Shown here piece by piece: positions 54,561-64,000 of a stretch of DNA of 64,000 bases. The translations under genes and the position numbers were made by a program. The first letter of the stretch is position 1, and each line of letters begins with the position of its first letter. Location of the stretch: assembly GCF_000512355.1 (NCBI RefSeq), contig NZ_CP004006.1:549001-613000 (forward strand), in the 5' to 3' direction. The notes under the pieces were generated by a model, which saw only the letters and a list, made by a program, of their open reading frames with translations, was not told the origin of the DNA and searched no databases. Source of the DNA: Legionella oakridgensis ATCC 33761 = DSM 21215. Its GTDB lineage: Bacteria > Pseudomonadota > Gammaproteobacteria > Legionellales > Legionellaceae.

Positions 54561-55772
54561 ATGGAGTCGGTCATGGTAGCACTTTCTATAAGTAGGTGGC
54601 AGGAGAAAGGCTGGGCGTCATTTTTCTTAGTGGCCATGCTTTTTGCCATTCCACTTAGTCCCTCATTGAAAAGTATTTTTTTAGTGTTATCCGTGCTGGG
54701 TGTTTTGGTGACCTTTACTCATAAGCAAGATTTTGCATTTGTTTTTTCTCAAGCATGGTGTAAAGCGGCGATCCTATTATTTTTGGTGACTATCGCTGCC
54801 TGTTTATGGGGGGAGGCTGATTCTCACACTCGTTTTGTGTTAATTGAGAAATACAGTAAATTGCTTTATTTACCTATTTTTGCCGTTGGGTTTTGTAATC
54901 GAAAAATTCGTATGATGGGGATATATGCGTACTTATCGGCTATGGTACTTACCTGTGTTATATCGGTTCTTAAAAGTAAAGGTTATTTGAATTTTCATTC
55001 CGAGGACCCTGGTCATGTGTTTCATAATCATATTGTGACCGGTTTCATGATGGCATTTGCTGCTTATTTAGCTGGATGGTTGGCAGGGCGTGAACAAGGA
55101 GGCAGACGCGTTTTATTTTTGCTGCTGACTTTGCTCTTTAGTTATGATGTATTGTTTATTAATACTGGGCGTATGAGCTATGTGATTTATTTTATTTTGA
55201 TGCTTGGTTTATTGATGCACTATTTACCTGTCAAATACCTGATTGGCGGTGTGGTAGGATTTTGCGTTTTGTTTGGAGTTTTTGTCAATCAAAGCAAGGT
55301 CATACACCAAGGGACTTATAGCATCCTGGATGAACTGCACCAATATCAGCAAGGGAATAAAGATTCTTCTGTGGGTTATCGTTTGCGATTTCATCAATAT
55401 GCGAAATCATTATTTTTATCCAGTCCTTTAATTGGTCAAGGTACTGGCGGTTTCTCCCATGGTTTTAAGAAGGATGATCCGGTTCCGTCCTGGTCCAATA
55501 AAAATTTACTCGACCCTCACAGTCAATATTGGTTAATAGCGGTCGAATTTGGTCTATTGGGTATTGCAGCGTTATTTTACTTTTTTGCAAATCTGTTGTT
55601 TGCCGCTTTTCGTTTGCAGGAGATGAAACCGGTCATGCTAGGTTTATTATCTGCATTCATGGTGGGTAATTTATCTGATTCACTGTTGCTTTATTCGGTC
55701 GTTGGCTACCTATTTATCGTATTTAGCGGGCTTTGCTTGAGTGAGTCTGTTGCAAAACAACATGAAAAATAA
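54561..55772 (+). CDS. O-antigen ligase-family membrane protein (WaaL-like)
   Basis: 403 residues with 10-12 membrane helices. The Wzy_C-type central region is present: YVIYFILMLGLLMHYL, then the periplasmic loop with SVGYRLRFHQYAKSLFLSSPLIGQGTGGF and LDPHSQYWLIAVEFGLLGIAALF (Arg and His typical of the family). It would ligate or polymerise LPS glycan at the periplasmic face. Adjacent to the GT9 gene, supporting an LPS role. Confidence 0.85.
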   Translation: MESVMVALSISRWQEKGWASFFLVAMLFAIPLSPSLKSIFLVLSVLGVLVTFTHKQDFAFVFSQAWCKAAILLFLVTIAACLWGEADSHTRFVLIEKYSKLLYLPIFAVGFCNRKIRMMGIYAYLSAMVLTCVISVLKSKGYLNFHSEDPGHVFHNHIVTGFMMAFAAYLAGWLAGREQGGRRVLFLLLTLLFSYDVLFINTGRMSYVIYFILMLGLLMHYLPVKYLIGGVVGFCVLFGVFVNQSKVIHQGTYSILDELHQYQQGNKDSSVGYRLRFHQYAKSLFLSSPLIGQGTGGFSHGFKKDDPVPSWSNKNLLDPHSQYWLIAVEFGLLGIAALFYFFANLLFAAFRLQEMKPVMLGLLSAFMVGNLSDSLLLYSVVGYLFIVFSGLCLSESVAKQHEK

Positions 55773-55881
55773 TGCCATTTTTGCCTGAGGGTTTCTGAAT
55801 CGCAAAGACGATACTTATTTCATAAGCAGGTTGCTATTTTCTTACATAGAACAATTCTAAGTCGATAAATTTTATTTAATA

Positions 55882-55911
55882 TTGACAATTAATAAACATG
55901 ATGGAATATAT
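55882..55911 (+). promoter_or_regulatory. Probable promoter of the 56031 gene
   Basis: TTGACA at 55882-55887 and an ATATAT-type -10 about 17-18 bp later, 120 bp upstream of the ATG. Confidence 0.45.
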
Positions 55912-56030
55912 ATAAATCATTTGCTTGTGTGTAAAAAAGTTGTTTGGTGAAATGGATAGAAAAAGACGTAAGTACGCCCATGAAAAATAGGAATAAATAG
56001 TACGGCAAAAGTGACTGGGGAGGATTCGAT

Positions 56031-58247
56031 ATGCCTACTCTTAGTGCAATAAAAGCTGCTGTTCAAGAATGTCTTAAAGAGCGAACTTGGCTTGCATCCG
56101 CTGCTGATGGTGTTGATGAAGCTCAAGCAACTGCAGACACGGCCAAGCGCATTGTCTGTCAGTTGGCCAATCGTTGGCAGCGTGAGGCTCCAAAACAAGA
56201 TTCCCATATACAATTTGCCACTTTTCTCCAAAATACCATGGCTGGTATTGCAGATAAGCCAGACAAGCATAAAAAAGCAAGAATAAGCAGGTATAGAAAA
56301 CTGCAACGGGAATTACAAACCTTGTCCAGCGCCGATTCTCCTGACGAAGCACAAATGGCGCTTATACGTTTAAGAATGGAAATTATTTTAGAACAGGGCG
56401 TCTCGGGACGTAAATCTTGGTTTGAAGCGGAATTAACTCGGTTAATTTTTGACCGGTTGGAATTATTATTAAATAAAGCCACAGTCCCTCCTCCAGCTTG
56501 GGCAATATTTTTATTCGAAATGCCGGCGAATGATATTGCGGCCTTGATAAGCCATGTGTATTACGAAATGAGCTTGCAGAAGTGGCGGCCCTATGATGCA
56601 CCACAAGAGTCTTCTATTTACCAGTGGATGTATGAAGAAGCAAGGATTATCAATTCGTTATCTTTTTCTGTTGCAGAAAAAGAACGTTTGTTTGCCATAG
56701 GTAACAGTTTGTTTGACCCTATTCTTTTATCGATTGCAACTAATCCGCGTTTTTGTAGAAACAATGGAGGACAATGGCGTTTATTAGATGCGGAAACGCT
56801 GGAAGGCATGCAGGCTACGGATGAAGATTACCGCACCTTAATTGCCACCATCGATGGTAGCGGACCAACGGGTATTGGCTATATTATGACTGCGCTGCCG
56901 GCTGAGGAATCAGAGGTTACCCAGACACTGGATATTATTTTGGGGGCGTGGCGTGCCAGATTTCCAATGGCGAAATTTACGGCAGAAGAGGAGGATTATG
57001 ATAAGCAAGTCGTTTTGTATCTTCATGAGCGGTGGCTGGATAATATCGACCGATTTCTGGAAAAATGCATCTGGCAGGCGCTTCCTGAAGAAGTACGTAA
57101 AATTCCTAAATGGGAGGGGCAACTCGAAGAAAAAGAGGAACATCTTGGTGAGTATCCTGATGATGTGGCCGAGTTACCCCAGCAAATTAGCGCTTTGGAT
57201 GAACAGCGCAATGCATTAATCGTTCAGCGCGAGCAACTGAATACAGAGCGGGTGGAGGCTGAAGAAGGTGAGGATGAAGAGCGTCTTGAGGAAATTGATG
57301 CGCAGCTGGAAGACTTGGGCGAACAATTGACGACTCTTGAGCAGGAACGAGATTCTTTGACTGAAACGGCAGAATCTTATGCCACTCTTCGTGCCGAAAT
57401 AGAAGAATTGCAAGCTCAACTTGATGCGGCCCGGACGTTACGCGATGAACTTGATGTCGAGGAGCTTAAGGCTAAAGCTCTTGAGCAAGCCCAGGTCGGT
57501 ATTGTTATTGCTGCAACAGAGCATCATGCGCGATGGAGTGCCTTGTTAAATTATAATTCTGATGAGCTTAATCAGGTGCTAACCGAGGAACAATTAACTG
57601 CTCTTGTCCATCATGCTACGGATGCTTTTATTGCTCGAGGGTATACCCGGCTTACAGAGGAAGAACCTGGTATACTGAGCCAGCACTTGGCGGCTCGCAG
57701 AGAATTGCAAAATGAAAAACGCTCCAATGCTGAGGGAAATTTACGCACCCAAGCTATGGCTGATGGAGAGCTCCGTTGGCTTGCTGCCAATGAGGTTCGT
57801 GATCCTTTGGTCCGTCAACTTTATATTGATGTAAGTGCCAGTACGGATGGCAGCTATTTCCGGGATATTCTTATCGGTGCCTGTTTATGGGCGATGGAAA
57901 TGCCTGAAGAAGCTGGTGTTTCTTTTGCTTTGCCTGAAAGTATTCGCGATTTTGTGGCGAGTCAATTAACAGAAGATCCTTTCTATCCTGATAAAGTAAA
58001 GCAAAGGTTAAAAGAATTTAAAGCAGGCCGTCTTGAGTTGCCGCCTGAGCAAATGGTTGTTTTGGCAAGTTATGGCTTGCAACCTATTCCCCCTATGCCT
58101 GCACCTGATTTGAGCTATGCTTCAGCCTCCGCCAGTCGCTTTGGTTTTCTCGCTCATGGTGGCAGCGGTATATTGGCTGCAGCAAGTATGGATGAGACGG
58201 CTACTTATGGTGCAACAAGTTCTATAGGGGGCAGTGGCCCTCCTTAG
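56031..58247 (+). CDS. Large coiled-coil protein (effector candidate)
   Basis: 738 residues, unrecognised. GAGGATTCGAT precedes the ATG. The N-terminal ~370 residues are helical with scattered Trp (ANRWQREAPKQ). Residues ~375-490 form a strong coiled coil (NALIVQREQLNTERVEAEEG, QLTTLEQERDSLTETAESY). A helical domain follows, and the tail is Ala/Ser/Gly-rich (SASASRFGFLAHGGSGILAA), ending in GSGP. No signal peptide or membrane helix. Followed by a good terminator. Long coiled coils are common in Legionella effectors; that link is inference. Confidence 0.65.
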   Translation: MPTLSAIKAAVQECLKERTWLASAADGVDEAQATADTAKRIVCQLANRWQREAPKQDSHIQFATFLQNTMAGIADKPDKHKKARISRYRKLQRELQTLSSADSPDEAQMALIRLRMEIILEQGVSGRKSWFEAELTRLIFDRLELLLNKATVPPPAWAIFLFEMPANDIAALISHVYYEMSLQKWRPYDAPQESSIYQWMYEEARIINSLSFSVAEKERLFAIGNSLFDPILLSIATNPRFCRNNGGQWRLLDAETLEGMQATDEDYRTLIATIDGSGPTGIGYIMTALPAEESEVTQTLDIILGAWRARFPMAKFTAEEEDYDKQVVLYLHERWLDNIDRFLEKCIWQALPEEVRKIPKWEGQLEEKEEHLGEYPDDVAELPQQISALDEQRNALIVQREQLNTERVEAEEGEDEERLEEIDAQLEDLGEQLTTLEQERDSLTETAESYATLRAEIEELQAQLDAARTLRDELDVEELKAKALEQAQVGIVIAATEHHARWSALLNYNSDELNQVLTEEQLTALVHHATDAFIARGYTRLTEEEPGILSQHLAARRELQNEKRSNAEGNLRTQAMADGELRWLAANEVRDPLVRQLYIDVSASTDGSYFRDILIGACLWAMEMPEEAGVSFALPESIRDFVASQLTEDPFYPDKVKQRLKEFKAGRLELPPEQMVVLASYGLQPIPPMPAPDLSYASASASRFGFLAHGGSGILAAASMDETATYGATSSIGGSGPP

Positions 58248-58270
58248 AGGGCTCAAAACAAAAGAGCCCT
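58248..58270 (+). terminator. Rho-independent terminator
   Basis: AGGGCTC/GAGCCCT stem around AAAACAAAA followed by TTTCTCTT, starting at the stop of the coiled-coil gene. Confidence 0.85.
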
Positions 58271-58299
58271 TTTCTCTTCACTTTAAAGGAAAGAGGCAT

Positions 58300-59501
58300 T
58301 TACAGACGTAAAACAGCACTATCATCTTTACGATCAGTTTCAGAAGGATCTGATGTAACGCTGGTTCCCCTTTGAGGATTAAGACAGATTTTCTCATCCA
58401 GACTTTTATTGGCTTCACAAAGTAAAGTTTTTAGACGTCTGGCATAAGACCCTACTGGATTAAAATCTGGCTTTTCAGCTTGATGGCGGTACTCACGTGC
58501 TAATAAGTTAGCAATGCCAGCAATATCCTTTTGCTCTCTAATGGCGTGCAAAAGCTCTTTTGCAGGACCAGTATGATGCCGATTCCAATGCAATTTAAAA
58601 AAATTACCAACGCCACTTGCATAATCAGCTAATAATTTTGCACACTGTTCCTTGAGAGCATTAAGCTCAGATTGTTCGCTTGTTAAAAGTTTGTCCCAAG
58701 CTTTAGGACGATATTGACTGGTTTCTATAACGGTAGGTGAGAAGCTGATAGCAGGTTCTTGTTCTGTATCATGAACGGTTGGTAATAAAACTTGCATGCC
58801 TTGCCAATAGGGATTGGCTTGATATTGCTGTTTAATACTATGACAGACCTCTGCTAAAAGAGCATGTTTATCAACAACGCCTAACTCATCCAGCGTTATA
58901 CTTGGAATATTATCGCTCGTTAATTCCGACATATTATTAAGGTCATGCACCGTAACTTCTGGCATTTGACTCTGCTCTGTCAAGGAAGTCTTAACGGTCT
59001 TAACAGCCTCTTCGATAATCCTGGCCGCTAATTTAGGGTCCCACCCATAAATCCCAGCACCCAATATAGGCAAAGATAATACTTTTTTCTGCTCACTGAC
59101 TGCCACTAAAAGTACATTGATAATCGCTTTATAGTAAGCAAGAATATCTTCATTCGTTGGTTTTCCTTTTCTGTTAACTTAGGGACAGTCATTCCATAAA
59201 TCGCAGTTTTACCATGAGTGCTATATCCAGAAAGCTCACCATAATTAACTACAGGGGCTATCTTAATGCCTGCCCCATCTACAGCATAAAGAGCATTCCG
59301 ACGATTTGCTAAGGCACTACCACCTTTTGCCGTCATTGGTTTATTCTGCCCGCCATTAAATTTGGTCGCAGCCTCTGGATTATCAGCAATAACCAAGGCT
59401 ATCCCATCTAATTTTGGGTCCTGGTAATAATCCGCCGAGGTAGAGTCTCCATGAGGGTCAATGATTATATTTCCATATGTAAACTTATCCCGTTTTGGCA
59501 T
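58300..59501 (-). CDS. Macro-domain-like protein (frame break at 59161-59164)
   Basis: Two frames (59501-59106 and 59106-58300) join when one base is added to the T4 run at 59161-59164 (EKEKPTNEDILAYYKAIINV). The assembled N-terminal domain has FTYGNIIIDPHGDSTSADYY, then NPEAATKFNGGQNKPMTAKG and, after the join, VLSLPILGAGIYGWDPKLAARII. The last matches the macro-domain segment FPxxGxGxYGxP that contacts ADP-ribose; the NGGxxK region would be the GGG loop. The C-terminal half is helical and unrecognised, with a polar tail. An ADP-ribose-binding or hydrolysing effector is plausible. Confidence 0.62.
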
Positions 59502-59611
59502 GGATATTCCTTTAAAAAATCAACATTCTTTTTATTATAGATGATTATTGCTAAGGGATTTCTTAATGCAAATTATGATTCTAGCCTATTCGAAAGACTT
59601 TCGAAGAACCA

Positions 59612-60988
59612 TCAAGCGGCGGATGATGGTTGCTCCGCTTTGTATCCTCCGGCAAGCTCTTGGTATAAATTAACCACGGTGATTAGCTGTTGGAGTTTAT
59701 CTTGATTCAAATCAATGTTGATCTTATCCAAAGCGATTTTACTTTTTAAAGTATCCACGTAGCTCTGAATTCCTCGTTGATATAAACAATGATTCAAATG
59801 GTAGGCTTTGGCTAGGTGCTTTTGCGCTAATTGGGTTTGGTTAAATTTATTAGTTAATCGTTCATTTGCTGCCAGAGCATTGGTGGCATCACGCAACGCT
59901 TTTTGCAGCGTGTCTATGTAGTTGAAAAAAGAGACTTTATCCAAACCACGAGCTTTGGCAATGTCACCAAGAACGGATAATTTCAACAGAGGTGTTTTTA
60001 ATAACTGATCATTAAAAAATACATTCTCTGTTGGGAAATTATAACGGTTATCGCCGGCTTTTACGCCTGAAACAATGTCGAGATCAATGGAGGGTAATAG
60101 TTTGCTTGCGGCTAATCCAATGCCTTCATTGGAGGCATGCAAACGGTTGGTAGCCATTTGCATATCGGGTCTATTTTCCAGGACGGTTAATGGCAAGGCG
60201 CCTGGAATCAATTGTTTGTTATTTAATTCCGTAAATTTTTTCCTGGCGTGAATTTCTCCTGGATTTTGATTCATTAAATAGCGAATGGCGTTGCGACTTA
60301 CCACAATGTTACGCTCAATAACTTCTTGCTCCCCATGAATTTGATTGACTTGACTGTATAGGGCTTGCGGATCAATATCTGACGTCAGTCCTCCGTGATA
60401 GACGTTGGTGGCAATGGTTGCTAGATGGGTCAAATCTTGGGCTAAAATTTGCAAGAGCTGTTTGCGCTCTATTTCAGCCTGATAGGTGAAATAACTTACC
60501 GCCATTTGCGATATAATCGTAAGCTTAATTGCATCATCTTCCGCTTTGACCGCAGCCAAGGCATATTTGGCTTTTTTCTGCTCTTTAATTTGTCCGAATA
60601 AATTCAAGGTGTAATTTGGAATAAAGGCGGCGACGCTACCTGGAAACCCTGTTGCAGGGTTTTTAGAATAACCAACCATGGAATCAACATCCGGGATCCA
60701 TTGCAAGCGGACTTTTTTCAATTCTCCCTCCGCTGCTTCGATGTGACCTTTCGACATATTCAGCGTATTGTTGTTTTGAATGGCTGCAGCAATTAATTGG
60801 TTTAAGGTTGAATCATGATATCCTTGCCACCAGGCCAGATAAGGCAAATTGTTTTCATTGATTTGATTAAGATTTCGATCCAGCACCGTCCATTGATTGG
60901 TTACTGGCACATTGGGTTTTTGATAAGGGCTGTAATAAGCACATCCTGTCGTAAGCAGAATGCAGAGTATATTAATGAGGTGCCTCAT
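59612..60988 (-). CDS. Outer-membrane efflux lipoprotein (NodT/OprM-like)
   Basis: About 458 residues from the ATG at 60988, chosen because it gives a lipoprotein signal MRHLINILCILLTTGC with Cys16 as the lipidated residue. Two TolC-type repeats follow (YLAWWQGYHDSTLNQLIAAAIQNN, LENRPDMQMATNRLHASNEGIGLAASKLLPSI). Forms the outer-membrane tunnel for the HlyD/FUSC pump encoded upstream. Its start overlaps the end of the preceding small gene. Confidence 0.9.
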   Translation of the reverse strand: MRHLINILCILLTTGCAYYSPYQKPNVPVTNQWTVLDRNLNQINENNLPYLAWWQGYHDSTLNQLIAAAIQNNNTLNMSKGHIEAAEGELKKVRLQWIPDVDSMVGYSKNPATGFPGSVAAFIPNYTLNLFGQIKEQKKAKYALAAVKAEDDAIKLTIISQMAVSYFTYQAEIERKQLLQILAQDLTHLATIATNVYHGGLTSDIDPQALYSQVNQIHGEQEVIERNIVVSRNAIRYLMNQNPGEIHARKKFTELNNKQLIPGALPLTVLENRPDMQMATNRLHASNEGIGLAASKLLPSIDLDIVSGVKAGDNRYNFPTENVFFNDQLLKTPLLKLSVLGDIAKARGLDKVSFFNYIDTLQKALRDATNALAANERLTNKFNQTQLAQKHLAKAYHLNHCLYQRGIQSYVDTLKSKIALDKINIDLNQDKLQQLITVVNLYQELAGGYKAEQPSSAA

Positions 60989-61244
60989 GCATCGCTCCAA
61001 GGATAGAATTGGGAATGACTCCAGCAGCAACGATGGTTTTTAACTGCTCCAAATCTGCTTGTATTTGCTGCAACAGTTGTTGGTAATCGTATTTCTGGTG
61101 GCGCTTGGTATAATGAGCAAAATAGAGGGCTTTTTGTCCAACAAAAATGCGATTGATGAGCTCTCTAAAGTCTTCAAATTCCTCACCAACGGCGCGTTTT
61201 GCACTAATTAGAAATTGCGCATTATGGACCAGATTATTAACCAT
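60972..61244 (-). CDS. Small helical protein of the efflux operon
   Basis: 90 residues. Soluble helices (EEFEDFRELINRIFVGQKALY, YDYQQLLQQIQADLEQLK) without a membrane segment. In composition it resembles the cytosolic C-terminal region of FUSC transporters and lies 14 bp after the second FUSC gene, so it may be a detached third piece of that protein. Ends overlapping the outer-membrane lipoprotein start. Confidence 0.6.
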   Translation of the reverse strand: MVNNLVHNAQFLISAKRAVGEEFEDFRELINRIFVGQKALYFAHYTKRHQKYDYQQLLQQIQADLEQLKTIVAAGVIPNSILGAMHEAPH

Positions 61245-61258
61245 GAATAAACTTCTTG

Positions 61259-61891
61259 TTAACTTAACACAGTCTTCAAACCATTCGCTGCGCCTAATTT
61301 TTTCTTATTCAATAAATTAGTTAATTTATTGAGACGGGCGACTACCTCGGTTTGTGTATCTTGAATGAAGCGGTGCATCATATGATATCGGCGAAACTCG
61401 AAATATTCGAATACTAGAATAATGGTAAATGCAATCAGCGTACAGATAAGATAATCAATCAAAAAAGAGGTGATGGAGAAAGAAGAGGAGGAGGGGTTAA
61501 AATATCCGGTTCCAATGATGGAAGTGTTCACGGTAAATACGGTGGGAATGCTGTAGGCTCGGCCTACCAGGAAATAGGCCAGGTAAACAGTCATTGGAAT
61601 AAGGATGATTAAGGTTCGATAGTCAATGTGTCCCAGAAACCAAAGAAAGTAACCGCTTAGCAAACCAAGAAGGACGCCTAAAAAACGCTGGTAAGCACGG
61701 GATAACGTTGTACCATTATCAAATCCCGCATAAATCATCATGACAGCAAAACCTGTCCATCCGGCACGAGGATAACGCAAGAATTCTTGCACAAATATGG
61801 TAAAAGTGAATACCACACTAATTTGTATGCCCCGAACTGCACGGTAATCTAGCGGTTCTTTTAGGAAGCGTTGTGGCATAGATGATTCCAA
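61259..61891 (-). CDS. FUSC/AaeB-like transporter, C-terminal half
   Basis: 210 residues, about five membrane segments (FLRYPRAGWTGFAVMMIYAG, FLGVLLGLLSGYFLWFLG). The motif region RAYQRFLGVLLGLLSG is the conserved FUSC signature (R-x2-R-x-x-G-x3-G). It overlaps the upstream gene by about 31 bp; the ATG about 13 bp into the frame (MPQRFLKEP) may be the true start. Partner of the N-terminal half. Confidence 0.8.
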   Translation of the reverse strand: MESSMPQRFLKEPLDYRAVRGIQISVVFTFTIFVQEFLRYPRAGWTGFAVMMIYAGFDNGTTLSRAYQRFLGVLLGLLSGYFLWFLGHIDYRTLIILIPMTVYLAYFLVGRAYSIPTVFTVNTSIIGTGYFNPSSSSFSITSFLIDYLICTLIAFTIILVFEYFEFRRYHMMHRFIQDTQTEVVARLNKLTNLLNKKKLGAANGLKTVLS

Positions 61892-62799
61892 CTTAATATT
61901 AAAGCACGTACCGTCCGCAGCATATTTGTGTGTTGCAGCATCTCCAAATCACGAGAAGTCATGGGAATTGGATGTTTGTTTCTGCAGGCTTCTGCCAGTT
62001 TGGTCAATTGTTTCTGAACGAGTATAAAATAGTGTAGATGAATTTGTTTGCGGAAAGAGCAGGCGTAAGACATTGCCATGATTAGGTCAAACGTTAAAAG
62101 GGTAATTTTTAAAATACTGTAATATTTCATTCGTCGGGAAAGCATATGGGAATAACGCTCCATCACGATGATTCCTGAAAAAATGGGTATGGTGTTAATC
62201 TCTTGTTTGTAAATTTTTTCTGAGATGGAGGCCAATGTTTCTAAAACTTCACAGAACGCCCGCCGCCAAATGGCAAAGTAATAACGCTTTGGAAAAAAAT
62301 ATAATCCGATAAAGATTAAAATCGTTGCGATGATTGTATAGAAAGCATGATTTAGAGCGATATAAAAATTACTGTTGGTATCGCCATAAATTAATGAATA
62401 AGCTGCCAAACTTAAAATTAGGGGGGCAGCTACAAACATGCTTTTTACTTTGCGAATGGCAATGTAATAAATGATTATAGAAAAGAAAAAAACAAAGAAA
62501 ATAAAAAATAATTTATATTCAGAGAGTAGGCCGAATAAAAATATTGCAATCGTACTTCCCATCAGAGTAAAAAATAAAAACAAATATTTTTCTTGTAGGG
62601 TGTTGCCTGAAATTTCAGCAGCAAATGCTGTTAATGGCACGTAGAAATAATAAAAATAAGCATCGGGAATGGTATAAATAAAATTAAAAAGAAAAAGAAT
62701 TTCCAAGACTAAGAGTGCTTTTAATGCATTCGTATGATGTTCGCCGTATGGATCATAGGCTTTTATCTTACTTTTGAGTTGAGATATAAACATAGGCAC
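61861..62799 (-). CDS. FUSC/AaeB-like transporter, N-terminal half
   Basis: 312 residues with about six membrane segments at the start (ALLVLEILFLFNFIYTIPDA, LFFIFFVFFFSIIIYYIAI) and a cytosolic helical domain. AaeB-type proteins expel aromatic acids together with an HlyD partner. In most bacteria one long protein carries both halves. Here they are two overlapping genes, either natural or the result of another frame error. Overlaps the HlyD gene by 32 bp. Confidence 0.75.
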   Translation of the reverse strand: MPMFISQLKSKIKAYDPYGEHHTNALKALLVLEILFLFNFIYTIPDAYFYYFYVPLTAFAAEISGNTLQEKYLFLFFTLMGSTIAIFLFGLLSEYKLFFIFFVFFFSIIIYYIAIRKVKSMFVAAPLILSLAAYSLIYGDTNSNFYIALNHAFYTIIATILIFIGLYFFPKRYYFAIWRRAFCEVLETLASISEKIYKQEINTIPIFSGIIVMERYSHMLSRRMKYYSILKITLLTFDLIMAMSYACSFRKQIHLHYFILVQKQLTKLAEACRNKHPIPMTSRDLEMLQHTNMLRTVRALILSWNHLCHNAS

Positions 62800-63830
62800 T
62801 CGCCCCGGGATTAAGCGGGTAATTGGGATCTGGGTCTAATATCTTGATTTGTACAGGGAACCGTTGAGGTAGCAATAACCACTCGTTTTCATTGGAAACG
62901 CGTTGCATCTGGGATTTTTCTGCCGTTACTTGCCGTTCTGCGGCCCATAAAGTATTAACCACAACGCCATGGAATATTTTGTCAAAATAATACATTCGCA
63001 AAATAATATAAGCTTTATCACCTGCCCTCACTCTACGTAAGTCAGTCTCATTAAAATTGGCTTGAATGTAGAAATTTGAAGTATCAATGAATGAAAATAC
63101 CGGTTGATGGATTTTAATGGGCGTATTAGGGGATAAATACATATTATCGATGACTCCATCCCCGGGAGCTCGCACAATGGTTAAATCCAGGTTTACCTTG
63201 GCATTATGCATTTTTGCTTGCAGGCTGGCGACGGTATGATGTTGCTGTTCAATTTTGGCTTTTAATACTTCAATCTCTTGTTGCAAGGAGGCCAAACGAT
63301 TACTCAATGTATTCACATCATACGACAATTTTTTGATTTCTAATGTGGATACAGCCTCGACGACCAGCTTATTTTTTTAAGCATTAATTCGTATTGTGCT
63401 TTTTCCAATTCTGCGGCCGTGGATTTAATTAATGCTCTGGTTTTATCGATCTGTTTTTCAAAGACAATGATTTTTTCAAGCCTTCTTGATAATTGGCCTG
63501 TGCTTCTTGGTATGCCAATTGATAAGGAACTCGATAAACTGTAAAAATAGGGTCATTTTTTTTGACTGCTTGTCCATTTTTTACATAAATCTTGGTAATA
63601 AAGCCTGAGACGTCAGCTGCAACGGGTGTGACATTGGTTACTACGAACGCATTGTCTGTAAAAGGAATTAAATAAGAAAATAAATGAAACAAACCCAGAA
63701 TGAGAACAGTCAACACAATAATGACTGGCAGGTTAAGATGGCTTTTGAAAAAATTTAATGCGCGAGGGCGCATATTTTTGCAAAAAGAGCGTATTCTTGT
63801 TGCCTGATTGAATAAAAAAGTTCTTTCCAC
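62768..63830 (-). CDS. HlyD/EmrA/AaeA-type membrane fusion protein (two frame breaks)
   Basis: GTG start at 63830. One membrane helix (LPVIIVLTVLILGLFHLF), then VTPVAADVSGFITKIYVKNGQAVKKNDPIF, a coiled coil and the second lipoyl half LTIVRAPGDGVIDNMYLSPN, ending in a beta-barrel. The frame is broken at T6 63471-63476 and T7 63372-63378. Adding a base at each gives a continuous coiled coil (EGLKKIIVFEKQIDKTRALI, NKLVVEAVSTLEIKKLSYDV). It begins the efflux operon HlyD-FUSC-FUSC-small-OMF. Confidence 0.8.
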
Positions 63831-64000
63831 GATTAATATATCATCTCGCGCTATTTACTACCGTTTTTAATGACGTCCGCATAAGAGCTAACTTTGAAAT
63901 TATAATAGCGATTCGCTGCCAAGACATCTAGTGGCTTATAGATAAAGAAAAATTTATTTTTGCGAGTGTCATGAGTTTAATCGTGAATCGAAAAGAAGTG

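Overview
The window looks like a chromosomal stretch of a Legionella species. This is inferred from low GC content, many long proteins with no bacterial house-keeping match, eukaryote-like modules (protein kinase, F-box/ankyrin-like, IQ motif, macro-domain-like, ADP-ribosyltransferase-like, SidE-PDE-like) and recurrent C-terminal hydrophobic hairpins typical of Dot/Icm effectors. No secretion-system genes lie in the window, so effector status is inference throughout.

Layout. 1-3.2 kb: catabolic genes (a fused E1 alpha/beta 2-oxoacid dehydrogenase, a glutaryl-CoA dehydrogenase-type enzyme) and a small acidic protein. 3.3-7.8 kb: tRNA-Pro(GGG) with an ISL3 element, an inverted copy of the tRNA 3' half, a P4-type integrase and an AlbA/Schlafen-type regulator, i.e. 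the end of an integrated island. 8-16 kb: an IS1634-type element followed by effector-like proteins and a dead metallo-beta-lactamase gene. 16-25.7 kb: a strikingly AT-rich block. Its core is a candidate ribosomal-peptide (RiPP/bacteriocin) cluster: a 58-residue precursor with a double-glycine leader, an ATP-grasp ligase, a secreted HEAT-like protein, a CvaA/HlyD-type fusion protein and a C39-peptidase ABC exporter. 25.7-30.7 kb: an IS4-type element inside transposase debris, a kinase-like effector and a second ISL3 copy with a clean 8-bp target duplication. 31-46 kb: further effector candidates, an AsmA-like protein, a lumazine-binding protein, a GIY-YIG nuclease with a decayed IS66 transposase between inverted repeats, a MerR regulator and an acetyltransferase. 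46-64 kb: a FecR/Trp-rich envelope protein with an 18-residue repeat tail, a fumarylacetoacetase-family enzyme, an MFS transporter, a serine-beta-lactamase-fold pseudoenzyme fused to DUF302, LPS-type genes (GT9, O-antigen ligase), a coiled-coil protein, a macro-domain-like protein and an efflux operon (HlyD, FUSC, outer-membrane lipoprotein).

The most interesting system is the RiPP-like cluster at 19.6-25.7 kb: the peptide would be made with an N-terminal leader, modified by the ATP-grasp ligase, then cut after Gly-Gly and exported by the C39 ABC transporter with its fusion protein.

A second, technical theme is that about a dozen otherwise intact genes are broken by single-base indels in homopolymers, nearly all one base too few. 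That pattern suggests uncorrected sequencing error more than gene decay, so several split genes are given here as one reconstructed gene.
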